A DNA stretch of 64,000 nt, from positions 7,608,376 to 7,672,375 of the forward strand of contig NC_061063.1 in NCBI RefSeq assembly GCF_021917145.1. Direction: 5' to 3'. How positions within the stretch are numbered: the stretch's first letter is position 1; every line of letters begins with the position of its first letter. Both the position numbers and the translations under genes were made by a program. Shown here piece after piece: positions 55,688 to 64,000 of this stretch. Source of the DNA: Hypomesus transpacificus. Taxonomy: Eukaryota; Chordata; Actinopteri; Osmeriformes; Osmeridae. Under the pieces are notes generated by a model. The model saw only the letters and a list, made by a program, of their open reading frames with translations. It had not been told where the DNA came from and did not search any database.

Positions 55688-58600
55688 ATGCCTCCGCCTC
55701 CCCCTCCTCCTCCACCTGCACCCCCGCCACCCCCCCCTCCACCCAGTGCTCCACCTCCACAGGTAAGAAGTGACACAGTATCACTCGGTGTTCAAATCAA
55801 TTAATATAAACGTTCACACACACTGAGAGTACACACAGACAAACTTGCAAAACATACTCTCCATCCCATTTCAACTGCTGATGACCAAGCAGGTGTTTAT
55901 TTTCATTATTCATTAGAGGTACAGTTACGCACAAACAGACAGATACACACAGTGGGTCAGATTAGAACTTAGTTGCTCTGTGGTGTCATATTTCCTGCCG
56001 AGGCTCTCATGTTTTATTAGTGCGTCTGCTGGCAGACACAACATGTGTCACAGGAACACAGTGCTTGGTTGATGCTTGATAATCCAATTAATCAGCCGTA
56101 CAAATGTATTTGTGTGTATTTGCTCTCTCCGTCTCTCTTTCTCTCTCTTGCTCTCTCTTTCCTTCTCCCTCTCTTGCGCTCTCTTTTTATTTCCGTATTT
56201 CAGTTACGGTCAGAGCCTCCTAAGCTCAAGCCTAGTGCTGGAGGTGGAGGTGGAGAAGGAAGAAATGCCCTGTTGGCAGACATTCAAAAAGGATCAAGGC
56301 TCAAGAAAGTCACACAGATCAATGATCGAAGTGGCCCATTTGTTGACAGTAAGAACACTCTCTACCATCTAACTTAATTTATTTGTTAACTGAAATTCTT
56401 TAAACATACCATTCTGCTCTGAGAGTCAAACAAACACACACACACACACACACGCAGACGGCTTACTGCTTACTGCTGTGTGTCTGAGTTTCAGCACTAA
56501 ATTATTCTCACATGGGGCTGCTGCCTCTGACTGTGAGTCATTCTCACGAGAAAGTGACAGAGGAAAAGTGAGAGAGTGTGTGCGAGAGAGCATGTGTGTG
56601 TGAGAGAGAGGGAGATGGAGAAAGACATACAGTTCAAATGTTTGTCTGGACAGGCAATTTCTGACAAAAGAAAAGCACGAACAAAGACAAAATACACTCA
56701 ACAAAAACAGACTGAAAGTGAAAGAGAGAATGAGAAAGGAGAGAAGAGGCTGCATCATTCGATTAATAGAACGTCACACAGACCTTATCTGGTCTCAGCT
56801 ATATGTGTTCATGATTATCCAGTAAGGCTTTCTTCAGTCAACACACACATCGACATAAACACGACACACTTCAGGAAGGAATGCTCTGTTGCAGATAAGG
56901 ACAGAGTCTGTGTAGTGAGAAATTCATGACAGTACACAGTCACCACTGTGTGTTTGGCGGATAATCGTTTACGCTCTATTGCAGGAATTTGTAGAAAGAG
57001 TTCTGGAACCCAAAGACTAACCTTGCTACATAGCAGTTTGTTTTACCCCCATTTATAAATCTGCCATACTACAGGTGGTCAATTATGAAAGTGTCAGTGT
57101 TAGTCTGTTGATTCTGTGTGTGTGCTAACCCCTTAGAGCCCAAGGGGAGTGTTGGAGATGTGTCATCCACGACTAGTGGTGCTCCCCAGGGGGGCTCAGG
57201 AGGACTGCCTGCCCTGGGACCCAGTCTAGGGGGGCTCTTTGCAGGGGGCTTCCCCGCGCTGAGACCAACGGGAAAGACCCCAGGTAGATAAAAACGGCTT
57301 CTCCCTTTTTGTGTAATATCTATTGCTCTGTGCTGTCCTGTCGATCCTCTCACACTCTATCTCTCATTGTCTTTGTTCTCTTCCTCTCATTCTGTGTGTG
57401 TGTGTGTGTTGTAGTTTCTCGCTCCAGTTCATCTGCAGGAATGAAGCCTCTGTGGAACCCTCCAGCATCCCCAGACAGCGGCAACGCCCCCTCGTCTTCC
57501 TTCCCCTCCTCTCCTTCCTCCCCCTCCTATAGGCCGGCTGAGAAAGCAAGCCCCGCCCGTAGGCCCAGCCCCTCAGCCGCAGCACTCCCCTCCCCCTCTC
57601 ACAGCAAGTCTCCCTCCTCCACTGGCCCAACCTCCCCTCCAGTTCCATCAGAGCCTCCTCCCCCTCCCCCACACGCCTTCCAGGACCGACCCTCCAACAA
57701 ACCTCCGCCTGTCCCCACCTGCCCTCCCCCTCCACCCCCATCCCAGCTTACCAAGCCCACGTGGCTACCCCTCCAGCACGCCCACCACACCCACCTGCCT
57801 CAGCCCTCCACCCCTCCGCCGCCCCCTCCTCCCCCCTCCATGCCTCCTTCTAACCTCCCAGACCGGTCCTCTGGGATCTTCTATCCCCCTCCTCCGTCCC
57901 CCACCATGCTCCAAGACTCCAAGTTCCCCATGCTGCGGGACAGCCCCCTCGGACCCCCTCCGCCACCTCCCCCTCCTCTCCCTGCTTCGTACAGCCCAAG
58001 CTGTGCATCCTCACTGCCCCCTCCCCCGCCCAAGATGCCCCCAGTGCCGTCCCCGGCCATGCGCCCTGGAGTGCCACCACTTCCTCCCTCCTACCCCTGC
58101 ACCGCCCCGACGCGACGTCCACCAGCCGTGCCCAATAATGCAGGTATGAGGGCACAGGAGAATGCTTTAAAAAAACATCAATGAAATTGTAAAAACTATG
58201 CAAAAATGTCAATATATCAATGGATGATGCCTCATGATGGCCTATTTGACTTTTCATAGATTGTTATGTGCATTATGACACACTGCATTATCTGTTTTCT
58301 TTCCCCCAAAAAAGCTGGTGGGCGGTTGGCTCCTCCCCCGGCCCCGCCAGCACGGTCCCCGTCGACTGAGCTGTCCAGCCGCACCCTTCCCCCTCCACCA
58401 CCCCCCCTCCCTCCCTCCATCCAGAGGAACGGACACCTGCACAGCCTGGGTGAGGCAATAGCTGCCGCTGTTTTGCTAATCGCTGATTAATCACCGAAAA
58501 AAATCATGTGAATGCCATCAACACCATTGAACACTGTATGTCCTGCAGAGCAAGATAGCATGGTGATGGGCAAGATAGATTGCCGCCGTAGGGAAATGAT

Positions 58601-58956
58601 GTGATAATTCTGTTTTCCTTATTTAACCTTGCAGATGACTTTGAGTCCAAGTTTCAATTTCATCCCATAGAGGACTTACCTCCTCCTGATGAGTTTAAAC
58701 CCTTTCCCAGGACCTATCCTAGCAAAGAACTCAGAGGTTGGTGTGTATTTACAGGCACCGGAAAAGTATGCTATGTATGGGGGGGGGGAAATCCCCTCCA
58801 GACAGTCTTTGCCAGACTAAATTTGTTTTTGTCTATATCATGTTCACTACCATTGCTCACTATGACTTTCTCCCCCTCCTCTCCCACCCCTCCTTTCATC
58901 CTCACCTTTCTTCAGTGAACTCCAGCACACCGGGGATGAGGACACACCTTCGATGA
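55688..58956 (+). CDS. wipf3: WAS/WASL-interacting protein family member 3 (WIPF3/CR16)
   Basis: Seven coding exons: 55688-55762, 56204-56348, 57137-57283, 57415-58143, 58315-58449, 58635-58736, 58916-58956, giving 457 aa (human 483). It begins with a polyproline tract after Met (profilin-binding type), followed in exon 2 by a WH2 actin-binding block: RNALLADIQKGSRLKKVTQI then NDRSGP. Exon 4 is a long Pro/Ser-rich region. The C-terminal WASP-binding motif reads DDFESKFQFHPIEDLPPPDE then FKPFPRTYPSK, very close to WIPF3. The product binds N-WASP and actin and regulates filament assembly. The last exon as phased ends VNSSTPGMRTHLR; a second frame in the same exon stays open for 40 more codons. 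A 5' non-coding exon probably exists. Confidence 0.9.
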
Positions 58957-59320
58957 TACGAGACTCAGACTACACATCCTTGTCTTTGTCTACCATAAAT
59001 GAAAATCGCTCTTCCTTGTCCACATACAGCGAGCAATAAGAGTGGGACCTCGTCCACATGTTTCTCAGTACATAATTACCTTCCAAAGGACGGTTAATGG
59101 CTATACAGAGTATTACTGGACCCATATCTACTGTGTTTATATGTGGCCTGTGTGGGTTATGTCAGCAGCCTGTGTGTTCTATGGAGTGTGTATATTTGTG
59201 TATGCGAGTGTTATACTGGGTCCCGCCCAGTACTGACTATGTGACCTCTAACCTTTTCCAGTGTGGAATGTTTTGAATGTGTGTGAGAGGAGGGCTGTAC
59301 CAGTCCCTACAGTGCCTTCT

Positions 59321-59353
<33 letters not shown>

Positions 59354-60305
59354 GAGACACAAACACAGAACATTAATCTATAATGTCCTCCAATGGGTAG
59401 ATGGAAAGGCACATATGTTACGTTGTCCTATTCAACCTTACATGTGAACAATATTGTAAGGGAATACAGTGATTCACTTGAGAGCTTAGAGCCCACTGAG
59501 CAAAGCTGGGAATTACAACTTTGGTTTCAATAAGCAGACTTCTGATATGTTCACACACACTTGAAAATGAAACTCAGTGAATAATGTTGATACTACAAAG
59601 CAACACAGAGATGTTTTCTGAACCTGTTGGGTTACTCTTAATTAAACAGTGTCTTCACAATGGTGTATGTGTCCAAAGAATGCATCCTTTGCAGCATTGA
59701 TCTGTCAGAGTAAACAACACTATAGTGACAGGTAACCTGCATTTTTTTTAAGTACACTGATTTGTGAAGGGCAATTGGAAATGTATTTCACTTTTGTTGT
59801 TTTGAAAGTTTTTTTTCTACTGTTGTCATGTGTATCAATACAGTGAGAAATGTATTTCTCACGATATTGTTCCGTTGAATTGTTTTCCCTTTGTAATGTC
59901 TTATCACCAACATCAAGGAGACAGTGCCACCTACTGGTTATAATTCATACATATTGTAAAGTTAATAAAAGACTATTGTTGAGACCTTGTCATTGCTAGT
60001 AAACACAAAAGCCATGATTAGTACAAATACCCCTTTATGTTGACACGTTAAAGTTTCCCCACTGAACACATGAAACAGGAAATCACAAAGAACCTGTTCA
60101 ACCAGTTCCAGTTAAAATCTGTTTATGAGCTGAAATGCCTCAAAGAACCACATTTGAAAAATTCTAGTTTTCGTTTAAGTTCCACAAACCCCGTCATTGT
60201 ATCACGGACACTGTATCTCACGCAACATAAATTACATGAGCATGGGAAATCTTTAAAAAGACCTAACTACACCAACACAGAAAACGTATTGGGATAGGGT
60301 GAGGG
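58957..60305. other. Convergent 3' region of wipf3 and fkbp14
   Basis: Mostly wipf3 3' UTR; AATAAA at 59964-59969 is a likely signal. A (CT)n run lies at about 59324-59352. No coding exon or mobile element recognised. Confidence 0.55.
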
Positions 60306-61962
60306 TTAAAGTTCATCGTGTTTGTAGGTGAACTCTCTTGAAGAAATGAATCCATCTTTGTTCTCGTCTTCTTTGGTGAAGATGTCCTCCACCATCGTTT
60401 CGTGGTGGGTATCGTTGGCAGGATAGCCATGGCGTTCAAACTCCTTTCTCAGGTACTCTTTCACCTAGTGGGAGAAAAAACACAAAACCCACCCACGTGT
60501 ATGAGAGAGGCTCAAAGAGTCAGGTGGCTGAGTGGTTAGGGAATCGGGCTAGTAATCAGGAGGGTGCCGGATCGATTCCCGGCCGTGCTAAATGACGTTG
60601 TGTCCTTGGGCAAGGCACTTCGCCCTACTTGCCTCGGGGGAATGTCCCTGTACTTACTGTAAGTTGCTGTGGATAAAAGCGTCTGCTAAATGACTAAATG
60701 TAAAATATACAAGAAAACCAGAGCTACCCCCCTCTCTGCTCACCTCCTGTTTTGACAGCTTCCAGTCATCGTTGAGGTCCATCTCCTGGAAGGACTCGTG
60801 TGACCTGGGCCCGTTCCTGATCTCCATCACCTCGATAGTGAAAGTCAGCGTGCTCTCTGGGGGGATCTTGCCTAACCATACAGACGGTCAATAGAAGCAT
60901 TGAAAATAACCTGGGTAAGTACGCTATCTATACCGCACATGGATCTGGATTTAAAATAGCTATATTAGAAAAATGTTATTGATATGGATACATGTGACCG
61001 AATGTGTGAAACCAATTAGCTTAAATTGAGCTGGTGATCTTGTTTGGAGAGAGAATGACGGGAAAAGCGTCTGAGGTTATGGGGTTAATGCATTCAAGTA
61101 TACACTTTGGTATACTTACGTTGTTGCTTTTATTAGCAGATGGTCTAGTAGGCCTACTGTGATTGTGTGCTTACCAGGGAAAAGCATATAGGACATTTTC
61201 ACATGCTCCATGCTGAGAAAAAGTGATATGGTATTGGTTAGCTGAATTTAGTGATTTATTAATATAGCAGCAGCTTTTTCCTAAGATTTAAAACCTTAAA
61301 GTGCCACTGAAGTAACAAGAGATATGTTAGTTCCTTGATGCCATAATGCATGTGCCATGTTTAAGGATGAGAGTGAACCCGTTTAGAAAGAGACTGGTTC
61401 AACTGCCACATGTATGAGGAGCTAATGTGGGCGTCATGTCCACATTACATGTTAAGTGTCGTCTACCTCTGCCTTCCTTGCCGTATGCCAGAGCTGGAGG
61501 TATGACCAGACTTCTCTTCTCCCCAGCACACATTCCCTGCAGGCCTTTATCCCAGCCCTTGATCACCTCCTTGATGCCCAGGGTAAACCACACAGGCTGC
61601 TTATCCCCTTGTGTTCGACTGCACGCATGCACAAACACACACACACACACACACACACAATTAGATCTAATGCCTCTTCAATAGCTAAGCAACTTTTCTA
61701 CAAAACCGAGTGGTGGCGCATTAAATGGTAATTGTTGGAGCACTTCTGCGTGTAACTCGATAATTCACCTGGAATGAAAGAGCGTTCCATTGGCAAAATA
61801 TCCCTCATGATGCACTAAAAGAATGTCCCCATATTTTGACTTGCGGTGACACAGAAAAGGTTTACTCAAGACTTCGATCTTCACTTCAGGTTCAGGAAGT
61901 TTTCCTCCAGAAACAAAGATCAGGATAGATGTGCAAAACCAACTTAGTAAGGTCAACAACAT
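60306..61962 (-). CDS. fkbp14: Peptidyl-prolyl isomerase FKBP14 (FKBP22), ER lumen
   Basis: Four coding exons, 5' to 3': 61769-61962, 61467-61618, 60744-60871, 60306-60464, in frame to 210 aa (human 211). A hydrophobic signal peptide ([20 protein letters not shown]) is followed by [14 protein letters not shown] and the FKBP domain with [31 protein letters not shown] and [16 protein letters not shown]. Two EF-hands follow ([12 protein letters not shown] and [13 protein letters not shown]). The protein ends KHDEL, the ER-retention signal. It isomerises prolines in procollagen, especially type III; loss in humans causes kyphoscoliotic Ehlers-Danlos syndrome. Intron 3 is only 279 bp, of which 188 is a SINE. 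Confidence 0.95.
60517..60704 (+). mobile_element. tRNA-derived SINE, copy 4 (best preserved)
   Basis: GAGTCAGGTGGCTGAGTGGT head, GGATCGATTCCCGGCCG B box, TGTCCTTGGGCAAGGCACTT middle, and GGATAAAAGCGTCTGCTAAA tail. It occupies two thirds of intron 3 of fkbp14, in the opposite orientation to the gene. Confidence 0.92.
61634..61660. repeat. (CA)n microsatellite
   Basis: About 12 CA units, in fkbp14 intron 1 just upstream of exon 2, extending its polypyrimidine tract on the transcribed strand. Confidence 0.9.
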
Positions 61963-62980
61963 CTTGAGCTAATATAAAATGAAACGACACGAGTTAATTC
62001 CAACCAGAATACAAAGTTGGAAACAAGTAAATACTGCTACACAAACCTGCGAGTGCAAGAGATTCAACGTGGCAGTGACGTCGCATCGTGCAAGTTGTTG
62101 CAGGAAGTGTTCATCTGATTGGTTGAATCCCCTTAACGCCCCGCCTTCATAAGACCCTTCTAACAGTGAGTCGTAAACTCGATGGATTAAATTAATGATT
62201 AATAATGACTAATTCTGTACGTCATAACTCCGTTTTATTGTAATATATATAAACAGACAGATTGATTCCTATCATGCTGGTGTAACACTGATATGCAGTT
62301 CTAAAAAGATAAACAGTAGTTGCAGTCACAAATTTTAACAGTCTTTTCACGATTCATACACTGCAAAGTGCAGAAATATTGCACACAATCCAAAGCTGAT
62401 CTAAACCTATAGGGCATACACATTCACAAGCATGCAGTAGCACTGTCAGCACACATAATATTGCATCAAATATATCATTACATACTAATTGATACCTAAT
62501 ACAACTATGTACAGACCCCTAATCTGTATAAATACCCCATTCAGTTCTGCAAATACATTCTCTTAAAGTCTCCATCACTTTGTAAAAAGGATGATAGATT
62601 TCCTTCCACAGTGAGTTAACAGTCAATAAGTCAGCAATTATAGCTTTTACATTACATTGTACAATCATAGTTTACACACATTGTTCTCATGGCCCCTGTT
62701 CATCTCTAACAGTGCTGTAGTCAAGGATGCCATCATATAGTGTATATATCAGCTTGACCAAAACACCTCCTTTGTTAAGTCAATGCAGTTATTCAGACTG
62801 GATAAGATGGTCTGCTATTTCATAAATGACTCCCAAAAACTTGAGAAGACAAGTTTGTCCTTGTACGTATTTTTTTTCCAGCGAGTCATCTGATTGGGAC
62901 ATGCCTCGGTGCTTAGCAGGGATCTAAACCACTAAACCGTCATTAGGATCACAGGCAGCAGTAGCCAACTCTTCTTTGGT
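61963..62980. other. fkbp14 promoter side and 3' UTR of the next gene
   Basis: The fkbp14 5' UTR and promoter should lie in about 61963-62150; a CAAT-type ATTGGTTGAA is at about 62118. The rest is AT-rich and probably 3' UTR of the minus-strand gene ending at 62981. Nothing else recognised. Confidence 0.5.
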
Positions 62981-63899
62981 TCAGGTGAAGTACTTGCAAC
63001 CAGTGGAGTCAATGGAGCAGGAGTCAGTGCACCTGAGTTGCCCAAAGGACCTGAACAGAGAGGAGGGGGGTGGGGGGATGGTAAGGAGAGGAAAGACCTG
63101 TGAGTTTACCTACAGAGTGTGTGTGAGAGAGAACGTGTATGCTTGTGTGTGACAGAAGGAACATACCCAGGCAGGTAGGATTTACAGCTTTGGAAGCCAA
63201 AGTCCTTCCCATCACACTCCTCCATGCCCTCATGTCTGTATCCATCCCCACAGTAGGCCCACTTACAGTCTGGGGGAGAGAGAGAGAGAGAGCGGGGGAT
63301 GAATGGATGTACAGTTAGGAAATTAACATAATATAAGGTTGGAATGGGCTGGTCCACCGGCCAGAGGGCGGATAAGAAGGATCGGAAAGAACAGAAGAGG
63401 AATAGGAAGAATGACGAGAAAAGAGATAGAAGGGTGGGGGGGGGGGGGAATTAAACATTACTAATTGCTTTGGCAAGTGGGCGGGTTGCGTTTGTGCCTT
63501 TACAGCATTTTCCTGCTAATTTAATTGAGCTGAGAGCACTGGAGGGAAAGACAGGTTGACAGAAAGAGAGAGGGAGATTAATGAAGCAAGAGTCTTACTG
63601 CGTAGTCCCTTTTCCCTCTGTCATCAAGAATACAAGAGGACATGGCTACAGCCTTGTATGAGAACGTGCGCAACACTTGTGCATTTTAAGCTTATATATA
63701 CAGTATATCTATTTGTGTACGTGTGTATGTATTTGTGTGTCTGCTGACACACCCAGACCCATAACTCACTCAGACAAGCATCTGTGACGATCTTGTTGCC
63801 ATCGTCACACTCCTCTCCATTCTGACCTTGCACCTTCCCATCTCCACACACACCCACCCTGTCGGGCACCTTCTCTGTGGACTGGAATGACTGGAAGGG
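62981..63899 (-). CDS. Cysteine-rich protein with DUF4215 / Myxococcus-type repeats, 3' end (partial, unidentified)
   Basis: Three exons, 5' to 3': 63770-63899, 63167-63269, 62981-63050. Splice signals are TTTACAG acceptor, CTGA|GTGAGT donor, CCCCCAG acceptor, CTGG|GTATGT donor and GTTCAG acceptor. They join in phase to about 100 residues. The peptide has VGVCGDGKVQGQNGEECDDG then NKIVTDACLNCKWAYCGDGY, EECDGKDFGFQSC and RCTDSCSIDSTGCKYFT before the stop. CGDG...EECDDGN and the ending C..SC.IDSTGC are typical of DUF4215 or Myxococcus-type Cys-rich repeats, found in secreted and surface proteins. I do not recognise the gene. Its 5' part lies beyond the right edge, so signal peptide, total length and domain order cannot be judged. 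Confidence 0.7.
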
Positions 63900-64000
63900 C
63901 TGTAAACAAGCACATAGTCAATGTTTTATGGTACAAATGGTGCTTGAGGTACAGGAAGAAAAAAAAGAGAGTATATTTCTAATATAATATTGGTTAAACT

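Noticed and set aside
62938-63050. GPI-anchor-like C terminus (reading LTPAPLTPLVASTSPEPKKS...) for the cysteine-rich gene
   Set aside because: It is in the wrong phase for the CTGG|GTATGT donor. The correct phase gives the conserved C..SCSIDSTGC ending and stops at 62981.

Overview
This is vertebrate, almost certainly teleost fish, nuclear DNA. It has multi-exon genes with GT-AG introns, tRNA-derived SINEs, hAT and Tc1/pogo DNA transposons, fish-type LINE pieces and many GA/GT microsatellites. I rebuilt the gene models by hand from splice signals, reading-frame phase and remembered family sequences; no search was run.

Layout. (1) 1-3.9 kb, minus: the first two coding exons of a formin of the FHOD3 type, running off the left edge. 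(2) 7.4-34.0 kb, plus: four SLC6 amino-acid transporters in tandem, all with the same 12-coding-exon structure. Three are slc6a19 (B0AT1) paralogues, here called A, B and C (633, 632 and 623 aa). The fourth is slc6a18 (617 aa). (3) 34.7-40.9 kb, minus: a complete 16-coding-exon telomerase reverse transcriptase gene, tert (1106 aa), converging on slc6a18. The order SLC6A19-SLC6A18-TERT matches human 5p15.33. (4) 41.4-46.3 kb, minus: nup42 (443 aa), whose first intron is about 92% filled by a pogo-type DNA transposon carrying a 5'-deleted transposase with a C-terminal PHD finger. (5) 50.7-51.1 kb, plus: prr15. (6) 55.7-59.0 kb, plus: wipf3. (7) 60.3-62.0 kb, minus: fkbp14 (210 aa, ending HDEL). 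(8) 63.0 kb to the right edge, minus: the 3' end of a secreted-looking cysteine-rich gene with DUF4215 / Myxococcus-type Cys-rich repeats, not identified. nup42, prr15, wipf3 and fkbp14 have human counterparts on 7p, so the window joins two synteny blocks between tert and nup42.

Functionally, the SLC6 cluster encodes apical sodium-dependent neutral amino-acid transporters of gut and kidney type. tert maintains telomeres, nup42 belongs to the mRNA-export face of the nuclear pore, wipf3 is a WASP-interacting actin regulator and fkbp14 is an ER prolyl isomerase for collagen folding. The points most worth a second look are: slc6a19 copy C, with two changed residues at positions that form the LeuT substrate pocket; the PHD-pogo element; a SINE that appears to supply the branch point of a slc6a19 intron; a duplicated HNF1-like block upstream of slc6a18; nine identical 24-bp repeats in slc6a18; overlapping coding frames in the last exon of wipf3; and the cysteine-rich gene at the right edge.
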